Origin: CBDCWQ01 sp965223435
GTDB taxonomy: Bacteria; Myxococcota; Kuafuiibacteriia; Kuafuiibacteriales; Kuafuiibacteriaceae
Length of the DNA stretch: 64,000 nt
Assembly: GCA_965223435.1 (NCBI GenBank)
Contig: CBDCWQ010000023.1
Coordinates: forward strand, 1,240,001-1,304,000
Direction: 5' to 3'
Shown: positions 1 through 7,753 of the stretch, piece after piece
Layout of the letters: each line of letters starts with the position of its first letter
How positions within the stretch are numbered: position 1 is the first letter of the stretch
Notes under the pieces: generated by a model
What the model saw: the letters and a program-made list of their open reading frames with translations, nothing else
What the model was told of the DNA's origin: nothing
Databases searched by the model: none
Made by a program: the position numbers and the translations under genes

Positions 1-138
1 GCCCTTCGGCAAGCGCTTGTGGCCGAGCTTTCAGAACCAGCGACCGATCCCGAAGTGGTTCGGCAACGGGCCATCGTGCCCACGTGGAAGGAGAGCGCCG
101 CCGCGCTCCATGCTGTTCTTCAAGAAGCGGCACGTTGA
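1..138 (+). CDS. C-terminal fragment of a glycosyltransferase (truncated by window edge)
   Basis: Frame 1 is open from the first base to a TGA at 136-138 and gives 45 residues. They end in a segment with PTWKESAAALHAVLQEAAR. A Trp-x-(Glu/Lys)-Ser-Ala helix followed by a short amphipathic tail is the usual last helix of GT-B family 4 glycosyltransferases, where it crosses back over the N-terminal Rossmann domain. No catalytic part is visible, so the donor and acceptor cannot be told. The gene converges on the leftward glycosyltransferase at 369-1655. The families nearby suggest polysaccharide assembly. The identification rests only on the short tail. Confidence 0.55.
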   Translation, partial: ALRQALVAELSEPATDPEVVRQRAIVPTWKESAAALHAVLQEAAR

Positions 139-142
139 CAAG

Positions 143-354
143 CCCGGGCCCCGTAAGGCCGACGACGCGGCGACAAACGAACTGGGCAAGGATCCATCCC
201 GGAGCTCACCCGGGTTGATTCGAACCCGTCTGTGTGGGTGAGCGGAGGGAACGGGTGGGCCGAATTCATTTCGGCCCGGGCCCCGTAAGGCCGAATGTTC
301 GGTGACCGAAGCTACGCGGGTCTACCGTCGACGCGGCGACAAACGAACTGGGCA
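143..354. repeat. Duplicated GC-rich segment, second copy interrupted by 34 bp
   Basis: The 20-mer cccgggccccgtaaggccga occurs at 143-162 and again at 275-294. In the first copy it runs straight into a 26-bp block at 163-188 (cgacgcggcg...gggca). In the second copy the same 26-bp block is present at 329-354 but separated by 34 extra bases (295-328). This is an exact direct repeat with a local insertion or deletion, between two convergent genes. It could be a duplicated terminator or intergenic element, or the trace of slippage. Its function is unknown. Confidence 0.8.
204..277. terminator. Paired hairpins between convergent genes
   Basis: Positions 204-211 (gctcaccc) and 236-243 (gggtgagc) are perfectly complementary. 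They enclose a small stem at 212-216/223-227 (gggtt/aaccc). A second hairpin follows: 257-264 (gggccgaa) pairs with 270-277 (ttcggccc) across a 5-base loop. They lie between the convergent glycosyltransferase genes, so bidirectional transcription termination is the natural reading. There is no T tract on either strand, so these are not classical intrinsic terminators. Confidence 0.45.
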
Positions 355-368
355 GACAAAGAAACCGC

Positions 369-1655
369 TTAGGTTTGGGATAGCGATGACCCGAGCTTCG
401 CCATCCATTTCCAGACGGTTCGGTTGTTCTGCCAGCGCTGGTGGGCGGCACGGTACACATTGAAGTGGTTTTCGATGATGGCGCGCCACTGTCGGTTCTT
501 GGTGACGTGGGCACGGCCGCTTTGACCGAGCCTGGTTCGGGTTTGGGGATCGTCGGCAAGCTGGCGGATCTTGTCGGCCAGATCGTCTACGTTTTCGGCT
601 TGGTGGATGAGGCCGGTGACGCCATCGTCGATGAGTTCGGTGAGCCCGCCCACGTCTGAACCGATCACCGCTTTTTCCATGGCCATCGCTTCCAGGGGCT
701 TGAGTGGGGTGACGAGCTCCGTGATTCGTTGGCGGTCACGGGGATAGGCGAGGATGTCCACCACCGAATACATGGGTGTGATCTCGTCGTGGGGCACTCG
801 GCCAGGATGAAGAATCTCTTGCTCAAGCCCTGCCTCTTTGGCTCGGGCTCGGCAGCTTTCGTAAGTGGGACCGCTTCCGACGATGAGGCCTTTGATGTCC
901 TTTCTGCCGCTTTGGTGGAGTCGGATGAGCGCTTCAATCAAAAAGCGCACGCCCTCGAAGCGGGCGAAGGTTCCGATGTACCCGACCACCGTCTTGCCTT
1001 CGAGGCCGTAGCGGGCCTCCGTGGCCCGGTCTCGCGGAATCGGCACGAAGCGCTCGGTGTCGACTCCGTTCGGGACCACGTGGACCCGACTCGGGTCGAT
1101 GCCGCGGCGGGTCAGTTCGTGTTTGATTCCCCCACAGATACCGATCAGGGCATCGACTTGTTTCGCAAGCGCGGTCTCGGCCTTCTGGGTCGCCACGTAG
1201 CGGGGCGAACCGGGCTGGCACTTGGCGGAGTCCACCGCGGCGTCCTCCCAAAAAGCACGAATCTCATAGACACAGGGAATGCCGAGTTGCCTCGATGCCA
1301 AGTAAGCGGGAATGCCACATAAAATGGAGCTGTGGGCGTGAATGATGTCCGGTTTCTCCCGGCGAGCGACCTGAACGATGCGTTGCCTCAGATGATTGAT
1401 CTCCATCGCCTCTTTGGCGACCGGCGTGTCTTCAGCTTTTTTTGCCAGACTCGCTGGAAGAGGGGGCAAGGTTCGGTGATGCCGGATCCCTCCGATTTCT
1501 TCCATCGAGCACCCCTTGTCGTTTTGCTGCCGTATGGAGCTCAGCACAAAAGGTTCAATCGAAAGGGCTTTTTGGGTGGTGACGATGTACCGCGTCCGGG
1601 ATGTGTAGCCGGCGAGGGTCGGAATCGAGATGTCGACTACGTGGAGCACACGCAT
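369..1655 (-). CDS. GT4 family glycosyltransferase, exosortase-locus type
   Basis: This 428-residue GT-B glycosyltransferase probably adds a sugar from a nucleotide donor during exopolysaccharide or glycoconjugate assembly at the cytoplasmic face of the membrane. The N terminus (MRVLHVVDISIPTLAGYTSR) has the strand and Gly-Tyr-Thr-x-Arg-Thr-Arg pattern of the PEP-CTERM/exosortase-associated GT4 group. The C-terminal donor domain has the expected E-x7-E type segment (ELVTPLKPLEAMAMEK) followed by SDVGGLTELI and G-x-T-G-L. No exosortase or PEP-CTERM protein is visible in the window, so the exosortase link is only by sequence type. The gene is 347 bp downstream of DUF1015 on the same strand and may have its own promoter. 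The ATG at 1655 gives a natural GT4 N terminus. Confidence 0.88.
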   Translation of the reverse strand: MRVLHVVDISIPTLAGYTSRTRYIVTTQKALSIEPFVLSSIRQQNDKGCSMEEIGGIRHHRTLPPLPASLAKKAEDTPVAKEAMEINHLRQRIVQVARREKPDIIHAHSSILCGIPAYLASRQLGIPCVYEIRAFWEDAAVDSAKCQPGSPRYVATQKAETALAKQVDALIGICGGIKHELTRRGIDPSRVHVVPNGVDTERFVPIPRDRATEARYGLEGKTVVGYIGTFARFEGVRFLIEALIRLHQSGRKDIKGLIVGSGPTYESCRARAKEAGLEQEILHPGRVPHDEITPMYSVVDILAYPRDRQRITELVTPLKPLEAMAMEKAVIGSDVGGLTELIDDGVTGLIHQAENVDDLADKIRQLADDPQTRTRLGQSGRAHVTKNRQWRAIIENHFNVYRAAHQRWQNNRTVWKWMAKLGSSLSQT

Positions 1656-1666
1656 AAACTGGAGAT

Positions 1667-1847
1667 ACTAGAGCACATCTCATAACCTCCCGCGACCTCT
1701 GGACGGCGCTTTTGCCGTCAGCTTGCCGGATCGGCTCTGCCTGTCCCCGGTTGCATATAGAGGACATGCGCCCTCCTCCTCCGGTAACCTGACAGCAAAA
1801 TCGCTCGCCCAGAGTCTCTCACGCTAGGTTATGAGATGTGCGCTAGT
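1667..1847. repeat. 22-bp inverted repeat (one mismatch) flanking about 137 bp
   Basis: Positions 1673-1688 (gcacatctcataacct) are exactly the reverse complement of 1826-1841. Extending outward gives 22 paired positions (1667-1688 with 1826-1847) with a single mismatch at 1672/1842. The arms lie in the 347-bp gap upstream of the leftward glycosyltransferase, and one arm is only 12 bp from its start codon. No open frame of interest lies between them, and no target-site duplication is visible outside them. Possibilities are a MITE-like remnant, a recombination site, or a regulator site pair with looping. None of these is proven. Confidence 0.7.
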
Positions 1848-2002
1848 CCCGCTGTCTGCGGTCGTCGAGCATCCTTTGGATAGGGAGGGAAAACGCCAGT
1901 TTATGGGGGGAAAGGTTGATGTGAGATGCGGCCCTCTAGGGGGTGTCCTGCGTTGCGCGGACCCCAATACCCTAAAGCCGCCGGCCTTGCTGGGGGAGGA
2001 CG

Positions 2003-3313
2003 TCACTCGAGGGGGTAGAGCACCAGACCACTTGGAATCTTGGGATAGAAGAAGGTCGATTTTTGGGGCATGACCTGCCCCGATTCGCTGACCTCAATGA
2101 CCTCAGATATCTTGGTGGGGTTCATCAAGAAGGCCAGCTGCACGTCGCCGCCCTGACGGGGGGCCTCGAGCGCTTCGATGAGGTCTTTGGAGTATCGAAG
2201 ATTCTGTTGCGTTGCTTGGGCCTCTTTAGAGATTCCAAGGATGTGCTCCAAAATGACGCCGTGCAGAATGGCGACGTCCAGATCTTTGAGCGCGGGGTGG
2301 TCGGCGTGCGTTTCAATGGCGTCGAAATGGGCCTCTTGTTTGCGTTCTAAAAGCAGGGTGCGACTCCGGCTCGCCAGGGCAAACGCGTTGGTCTTCGCCC
2401 CGGCGGTTTTGAGTCGTTCGGTGAGCGAGGCATCCGAAGGCGCCTCGCTTAACGTGAAGTAGGCCCCGAGGGCATCGAGGATTCGGGCCTCATCGAAGTC
2501 GGCCAGGCTGTGGACCAGCCGGTGGGTGGGGAACACCACCATGCCCGGGTCTTCGACACGGGCCATGAACACCAGAATGTTCTCGTAACCCGGTTCGTCG
2601 CCCTCGTTGCTTGGCGCTTCGTTGAGCGCACGGCGTTCGTTTCGGTAAGCGAGTCCCGTTTCGTATCGGTGATGCCCGTCGGCAATGTAGAGTTTTCGCG
2701 CCCGCAATGCGTCTTGAATCTCTTGGACCAGCGTGGGGTCCGTGACCGCCCACAGCTCGTTTTGCACGCCGCTGGCCTCTGCGGCCGCCAGCGGCTTTTC
2801 GCTCTTTGCCTGGTTCAGGACTTTTTGGACCCGTTCGTCGGGGTCGCAGTACATGCCGAAAATCGGCGACAGATTGGTCTTGGTTGCGCGAAACAAGCGG
2901 AGCCGATCGAGTTTGGGGCCCTTCAGTGTGCGTTCGTGGGGAAGAATAGGACCCTCCCCGAAGGGCGTGATGCGGGCACACCCAAAAAACCCCGTTCTGG
3001 TGCGCTCGACACCATCCGGACCATGAAATCTCTGAGAGAGAAAGTAAAAGGCGGGGTTTTGATCGTGGCTGAGGACTCCGCTATCTTTCCAATCGGTCAG
3101 AAACTGTGCCGCCCGCTCGTAGCGCGATGTCTCGGTATCGCCGTCTTCTTCTCGGTTCAGATCCATTCGGACGATGTTGTTGGGGTGCTGTTCATACAGC
3201 GTGTCTTGCAGCGCCGGCGAGATGACATCGTAGGGTGGGGCGATGCGCTTCGACAGGGCGCCAGGCTCGTCGCAGCGGTAACGGATTGCTCTAAAGGGTG
3301 AAACATCAACCAT
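2003..3313 (-). CDS. DUF1015 family protein
   Basis: This is a full-length (436 residues) member of the conserved DUF1015 family, which has no established biochemical role. It is recognised from the N-terminal PFRAIRY and IAPPYDVISP motifs, the NNIVRMDLN segment, the central ADGHHRYET motif and the FFYPKIPSGLV ending, all in the normal order. It is cytoplasmic, with no signal peptide. Its ATG lies 8 bases inside the 3' end of the UDP-glucose dehydrogenase gene, so the two are translationally coupled. The HHRY motif is the most conserved part and may be an active or binding site; this is an inference. Confidence 0.9.
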   Translation of the reverse strand: MVDVSPFRAIRYRCDEPGALSKRIAPPYDVISPALQDTLYEQHPNNIVRMDLNREEDGDTETSRYERAAQFLTDWKDSGVLSHDQNPAFYFLSQRFHGPDGVERTRTGFFGCARITPFGEGPILPHERTLKGPKLDRLRLFRATKTNLSPIFGMYCDPDERVQKVLNQAKSEKPLAAAEASGVQNELWAVTDPTLVQEIQDALRARKLYIADGHHRYETGLAYRNERRALNEAPSNEGDEPGYENILVFMARVEDPGMVVFPTHRLVHSLADFDEARILDALGAYFTLSEAPSDASLTERLKTAGAKTNAFALASRSRTLLLERKQEAHFDAIETHADHPALKDLDVAILHGVILEHILGISKEAQATQQNLRYSKDLIEALEAPRQGGDVQLAFLMNPTKISEVIEVSESGQVMPQKSTFFYPKIPSGLVLYPLE

Positions 3314-4616
3314 CTTGTTTGGGTCTCCCGATACAAAAGTATTGAAACCCCATACGATTCATGGCAACCGGATCAAAGAGGTTTCGGCCGTCAAAAACGT
3401 AGGGCTTCAAAAGCGAGCGGTGGATTCGTGAAAAATCGGGGTGACGGAATTCGTTCCACTCCGTCACCAGCACCAAGGCGGTGGCTCCTGCCAAGGCCTC
3501 GTAGGGATCTTCGTGGATGGTGATTTGGTCACGAAAGAGCACTTCCGCGGTTCGGTTTGCCGCGGGGTCTGCCGCGTGCACTTCAGCCCCACGGGCCAGC
3601 AGCTCTTGAATGATCGTGATCGAAGGGGCTTCTCGCATATCGTCGGTCTGGGGCTTAAAGGCGAGACCCCAAACTGCGATCCGATGCCCGGTCAGATCCT
3701 CGCCCAAGGTCGCGACCAACTTGCGGACGAGCACACTTTTTTGTTGGGAATTGACCCGTTCAACCGCGTCGAGCACTTCGAGTGCTTGCCCGTGGGTCCG
3801 GGCTGCGTACAGGAGAGCCCGAATATCCTTGGGTAAACAGCTCCCGCCGAAACCGGTGCCCGGAAACAGAAACGACGGACCGATACGCGGGTCGCTTCCG
3901 ACGCCCGCCCGCACTTTGGTGACGTCGGCGCCGGTGCGCTCACACAGACCGGCGATCTCGTTCATGAACGAGATCCGAGTCGCCAGCATCGCGTTGGACA
4001 CATATTTGCTCATTTCGGCGGAGCGGGTGTCCATGAGAATGATTCTGTTGGAGGTACGCTGAAAGGGCGCATACAGATCGCTCATGATTTTTTGGGCGGA
4101 AGGGCTTTGGGTTCCCAAGATGATGCGGACCGGTTTGAGAAAATCGTCTACGGCGGCGCCTTCCTTCATGAATTCAGGATTGCTCACCACATCGACGGCA
4201 AAGTCTCGCGGGCCGATGAGGTCCTGAACGCGGTCCGCCGTGCCCACCGGTACGGTGGATTTGATGGCTACGACAAGGGACCGAGAAATCGCGCTGGCAA
4301 TGGACCGGGCCGCTGACATCACCTGTCCGAGGTCGGCGGAACCGTCGCTTTTTTGGGGGGTGCCGACCGCGATAAAAATCACCTCGGCGCTCTGAATGCC
4401 CACGTCGATTTCACCGACAAAGTGGAGTCGGCCCCGGTCTTTATTGCGGTCGATCAATCCCTTCAGACGCGGCTCGTAAATGGGCACGATGCCTTGGTTC
4501 AGCTGGGCGATCTTCTGATGGTCCGTATCGATACAAACCACGTGGTGGCCCATCTCCGCGAAGCAGGTGCCGGCGACGAGGCCGACATATCCGGTCCCGA
4601 TGACTGCGAGTTCCAT
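3306..4616 (-). CDS. ugd: UDP-glucose 6-dehydrogenase
   Basis: This enzyme oxidises UDP-glucose to UDP-glucuronate with two NAD+, supplying an acidic sugar donor for exopolysaccharide or LPS-type glycans. The 436 residues match the normal family size. The N terminus has the Rossmann motif GTGYVGLVAGTCFAEMG. The middle has SNPEFMKEGAAVDDF. The catalytic cysteine sits in the diagnostic FGGSCLPKD segment. The C-terminal domain has AVWGLAFKPQTDDMREAPS. It sits 56 bp downstream of rimO and overlaps DUF1015 by 8 bp, so the three are probably cotranscribed. Glycosyltransferases at both window ends and manA at 18844 give it a polysaccharide context. A UDP-ManNAc dehydrogenase is less likely because of the TuaD-like C terminus. 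Confidence 0.95.
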   Translation of the reverse strand: MELAVIGTGYVGLVAGTCFAEMGHHVVCIDTDHQKIAQLNQGIVPIYEPRLKGLIDRNKDRGRLHFVGEIDVGIQSAEVIFIAVGTPQKSDGSADLGQVMSAARSIASAISRSLVVAIKSTVPVGTADRVQDLIGPRDFAVDVVSNPEFMKEGAAVDDFLKPVRIILGTQSPSAQKIMSDLYAPFQRTSNRIILMDTRSAEMSKYVSNAMLATRISFMNEIAGLCERTGADVTKVRAGVGSDPRIGPSFLFPGTGFGGSCLPKDIRALLYAARTHGQALEVLDAVERVNSQQKSVLVRKLVATLGEDLTGHRIAVWGLAFKPQTDDMREAPSITIIQELLARGAEVHAADPAANRTAEVLFRDQITIHEDPYEALAGATALVLVTEWNEFRHPDFSRIHRSLLKPYVFDGRNLFDPVAMNRMGFQYFCIGRPKQDG

Positions 4617-4672
4617 GGCGCCTCAAGACGTAACACAAAGTGGCGAATCCTTGTCGCCGACTTTGCGTCGTT

Positions 4673-6136
4673 TCACGGGTTTTGGAGCACCCGAAGCGAC
4701 CCGCGGGGCGTGGACGGGGTGCTGACGATCGGGGCGTTGAGGCGTGCGTGGCTCGGCCTGTGGGGTGCGGGCGCGATGGTGCGGAGGTACGTTCCCCCCA
4801 AATCATAGTCGAGGGTTTCTGTGATCTCGACTTCGACCAGGTCGCCGACCCGGGCGTCGCTTTCCCAGATGAGTGTGTTTCCGTCGACCTCCGGGGCTTG
4901 ACCCCGGTGGCGGCCCGAGAGCGGACCACCCGGCTCGAGCGGGCCGTCGACCAGGACCTCGAGTTTTTGGCCCAGGTAGCTTTTCATCTTCTGTTGGGAG
5001 CGGTCCCTCAGAAGGGCCATCAGCTCGTGGTAGCGAGCATCTTTGATGGCCTCGGGAACCTGATCGGGGAGGTCATGGGACGCCGTGTTTTCTTCGCGGG
5101 AGAATTTGAACACGCCCACGTGTTCGAAATCTTGGCTTTCGATGAATGTGCAGAGCTCCCGAAAATGGTCGTCGGTTTCGCCGGGGAAGCCCACGATAAA
5201 CGAGGATCGCAGCGTGAGGTTGGGGATGTTGGCTCGGAGCTGGCCGAGCAGTTTTTCGATGAAACGGCGAGGGCGCCCTCGCCCCATGGTCTTGAGCAGG
5301 GGGTCCGCAATGTGCTGCAGCGGCATGTCGATGTACGGGACGACCTTGGGTTCGGTGCTCAGGGCATCGAGGAGGCTCTTTGGGAAAGGCCGAGGATAGG
5401 CGTAGTGCAGACGAATCCAGCGGAGGGGCTCGACTTGACCGAGCGCCACCAATAGATCGGCCAGACGGGTTTTAGGGGGCAGATCCGTGCCGTATCCGGT
5501 CAGGTCTTGGGCCACCAGGTTGACTTCGACCACCCCGCGGTCGGCCAACGCCTGCACTTCCTGCACGATGTCCTCTACCGGGCGACTCCGCTGCCGGCCG
5601 CGAAGTTGGGGGATGATGCAGAAGCTGCACTTTTGGTCACACCCCTCCGACACTTTGACGTACGCACAATGGGGCATAAACGAATTGAGTCTAGGAGAGG
5701 TGGCTTGATGAATGAACCGGGGCTCGGTGACCGCAAGGGTTCTTTGGTGGGCGCCCTCCTCGGCGAAGCTTTGGGCGTGCTGCGCGACGCCTTCATAGGC
5801 GCCGTTGCCCAATAGAACATCGATTTCCGGGATCTCTTCGTGGAGTTCTTGGCCATACCTTTGGACCAAGCACCCGGTCACGATGAGCTTCTTCGCGTGG
5901 CCCTCCGTTCGGTGTCGCGCCATCTCCAAGATGACGTCTATCGATTCTTGCTTGGCGTCCTCGATGAAACCGCAGGTGTTGATGACAATCACGTCGGCCT
6001 GTTCGGCGCGTTCGGTGAACTGCAACGCGCGGTCTTGAAGGTGTCCGAGCATGATCTCCGAGTCGACCCGGTTTTTGGGGCAGCCAAGGGATACGAAGTG
6101 AACTTTGCCGTCGGTGGGCGCAGGGGATGAGCTCAA
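4673..6136 (-). CDS. rimO: Ribosomal protein uS12 methylthiotransferase RimO
   Basis: RimO is a radical SAM enzyme that inserts a methylthio group at the conserved aspartate of ribosomal protein S12. The three N-terminal cluster cysteines are in SLGCPKNRVDSE, INTCGFIEDAKQES and VTGCLVQRYG. The radical SAM CxxxCxxC motif is in EGCDQKCSFCIIP. A TRAM-like RNA-binding domain follows. The CGFIEDAKQES string points to RimO rather than MiaB. The frame stays open to 7297, but homology starts at a TTG at 6136 (LSSSPAPTDGKVHFVSLGCP) with a GGAG five bases upstream, giving 487 residues. About 40 Pro/Ser/Thr-rich residues extend past the TRAM domain. Its neighbour UDP-glucose dehydrogenase is probably cotranscribed. 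Confidence 0.96.
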   Translation of the reverse strand: MSSSPAPTDGKVHFVSLGCPKNRVDSEIMLGHLQDRALQFTERAEQADVIVINTCGFIEDAKQESIDVILEMARHRTEGHAKKLIVTGCLVQRYGQELHEEIPEIDVLLGNGAYEGVAQHAQSFAEEGAHQRTLAVTEPRFIHQATSPRLNSFMPHCAYVKVSEGCDQKCSFCIIPQLRGRQRSRPVEDIVQEVQALADRGVVEVNLVAQDLTGYGTDLPPKTRLADLLVALGQVEPLRWIRLHYAYPRPFPKSLLDALSTEPKVVPYIDMPLQHIADPLLKTMGRGRPRRFIEKLLGQLRANIPNLTLRSSFIVGFPGETDDHFRELCTFIESQDFEHVGVFKFSREENTASHDLPDQVPEAIKDARYHELMALLRDRSQQKMKSYLGQKLEVLVDGPLEPGGPLSGRHRGQAPEVDGNTLIWESDARVGDLVEVEITETLDYDLGGTYLRTIAPAPHRPSHARLNAPIVSTPSTPRGSLRVLQNP

Positions 6137-6301
6137 GGGTTCTCCGGGTTTCGGGGGCTTCAACCAAGATGGACGGGGCCCCTCCCGATGTCCACGACAA
6201 AAAGGGGCCGAGCGGAGGCGGCGATTTGTCGGAAAACCCTTGCGACAAGCTTCCCTTCCGGGGCACCAAAGGGTGTGTCTTCTTCGGTGCGGGGGGTTTC
6301 G

Positions 6302-6988
6302 GTGCGTCCCATCGGTTCCGGCGTCAGCCTGGCCGAAGTGGCGCTTGACGACGCAGAGGCCGCTCGCCCCACGCTCGCCCCGGACGAACAGGCCCTCTAT
6401 TTGGCTTTGGCGACCCCATCTCGAAAGCGAGAATGGTTGGGCGGGCGCATTGCGGCACGGGCAGCGCTTGCGGCCCAAGGGGGACAGGCACTCTCGGTGC
6501 TGCGAGACGGTCGCGGCGCGCCGTGTTTGGTCGGCCCGGGCGCCCAAAGGTTTTCGGTGGCGATTTCGCACGGCCGGAGACACGCGGCCGCCATCGCCTG
6601 CCTGACCAGCGGCGCGCGGCCCTACGCCGGGGTTGACCTCATGGACGCCGAGGATCGGCCCCGACTTGGGCGGGTGGCGTCGCGGGTTTTTCGGCCTGAA
6701 GAGGAGGCGATGGCGGGTGCTGTTCCTGAGATCCGAATGGTGGCCTGGGGGCTTCGGGAAGCGGTGGCCAAGGCCACGGGCACCGGTATGTTTGTTTTTG
6801 CCCTGCAGCACGTGTGGCTCAAGGACGTGAACCCATTCACCCGGCGCTGTGTGACCAACCTTTCCGGCGTGGATGCCTACTATCAACCGCTTCCCGGAGG
6901 AGGCATGTTGGTCTGGGCCTTGGTCTCGCGAGACACCCGAGCCGCGGCCCAAAAGCGCGCGTTTGGCGCCCAAGGTCCTGGTGGGTGA
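6302..6988 (+). CDS. 4'-phosphopantetheinyl transferase superfamily protein (Sfp type)
   Basis: The enzyme transfers phosphopantetheine from CoA to a serine of acyl or peptidyl carrier proteins. Visible motifs, in order, are KREWLGGRIAARAAL (the Arg-rich CoA-contacting segment), FSVAISHGRRHAAA, AGVDLMD (metal-binding GVD; the usual second acidic residue is offset), and WGLREAVAKATGTGM (the W-x-x-(K/R)-E-A-x-x-K signature). I chose GTG at 6302 because a GGGGGG run lies five bases upstream and homology begins there, giving 228 residues. An ATG at 6188 would add 38 unremarkable residues. The gene diverges from rimO. Stand-alone Sfp-type enzymes usually prime polyketide, peptide or specialised fatty acid synthases. 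None is in the window, although a KAS III enzyme lies 7 kb away. Confidence 0.85.
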   Translation: MRPIGSGVSLAEVALDDAEAARPTLAPDEQALYLALATPSRKREWLGGRIAARAALAAQGGQALSVLRDGRGAPCLVGPGAQRFSVAISHGRRHAAAIACLTSGARPYAGVDLMDAEDRPRLGRVASRVFRPEEEAMAGAVPEIRMVAWGLREAVAKATGTGMFVFALQHVWLKDVNPFTRRCVTNLSGVDAYYQPLPGGGMLVWALVSRDTRAAAQKRAFGAQGPGG

Positions 6989-7006
6989 CGCATCCGGTTT
7001 TCGGAC

Positions 7007-7732
7007 GTGGCGTCGAACGTCAGGATGAAAGCGCGAGGTCTCTGGGTTGGCACGCGCAATGCTTCCCACCCGAGGGTGATTTTCGATGGCCCTTGGGTCG
7101 ACCACTCGACCTTCCGCGAATGGGCGGACATGGAAGCAGACGAGGCGGACTGGCACGCCAAGCGAGACGCCGAGGCGCTTCGCGTGGCCCTTCTCTTGCC
7201 CAAAGAAGCGCCCGTTTGGCTTTGGCTCCAAGAAATCGGTGGTCTTCGTCGGCTTCGGCAGGCCGGGAGCGAAGCGCTCCAGGCCCACATGGGGCAACGG
7301 GCGGTGGCTCGCCTCGAGGCCGTACTTTACCTGATGGATCGTCTCGACGCCCTGGCGCCGTTGCCCCCTGAGCTCGAAACGCCTGAGGATGTTCTGCGCT
7401 ATCTCGCATTTCGCGTGCGGTCGTGGGCGGTCGAAGCGTTTTGGGTGATTTTCCTAGAGCCTGGGGGAAGCCCGATCGGCGTCGCCCAAGTTGCGCTCGG
7501 GACCCTTGCGGCCTGCGTGGTCCATCCCCGAGAGGTCTTTGCGCCCGCGGTTCGGGCTCGGGCGCACGCGGTGATCTTGGTCCACAACCACCCCGGAAGA
7601 GACCCCGAGCCGAGCCCTGAGGATCGACGCGCGAGCGTTCGACTGAGCGAGGCCGGAGCGACCCTTGGGATCCCGGTGATCGACCACATCATCGTGGGGA
7701 ACGATCGTTTTCGGTCGCTTGGTTCGGCCTGA
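7007..7732 (+). CDS. radC: RadC-like JAB domain protein
   Basis: This is a 241-residue protein of the RadC family. The family has an MPN/JAB metalloprotease-like fold whose link to DNA repair is uncertain. The JAMM-type metal motif is intact: VHNHPGRDPEPSPEDRR, followed by GIPVIDHIIVG. The preceding segment (IGGLRRLRQAG...QRAVARLEAVLYLMDRL) resembles the degenerate helix-hairpin-helix of RadC, but the extreme N terminus is unlike typical RadC and has several Trp and acidic residues. The start is uncertain: GTG at 7007 or ATG at 7025. It follows the phosphopantetheinyl transferase by 18 bp on the same strand and is probably cotranscribed. Confidence 0.88.
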   Translation: MASNVRMKARGLWVGTRNASHPRVIFDGPWVDHSTFREWADMEADEADWHAKRDAEALRVALLLPKEAPVWLWLQEIGGLRRLRQAGSEALQAHMGQRAVARLEAVLYLMDRLDALAPLPPELETPEDVLRYLAFRVRSWAVEAFWVIFLEPGGSPIGVAQVALGTLAACVVHPREVFAPAVRARAHAVILVHNHPGRDPEPSPEDRRASVRLSEAGATLGIPVIDHIIVGNDRFRSLGSA

Positions 7733-7753
7733 AATGCGACTATTGCGGTTGTT

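Noticed and set aside
211..229. tRNA T-arm-like sequence (gggttgattcgaacccg)
   Set aside because: The minus strand contains ggttcgaatc, but no acceptor, D or anticodon arm can be built around it; it is better explained as part of nested hairpins.
1667..1847. Complete insertion sequence
   Set aside because: The inverted arms enclose only about 137 bp with no transposase and no target-site duplication; reported only as an inverted repeat.
6137..7297. Upstream extension of the rimO frame on the minus strand
   Set aside because: The frame stays open for 387 extra codons, but the translation is Pro/Arg/His-rich without homology and overlaps the phosphopantetheinyl transferase and radC genes. A TTG with GGAG upstream at 6136 marks the real start.
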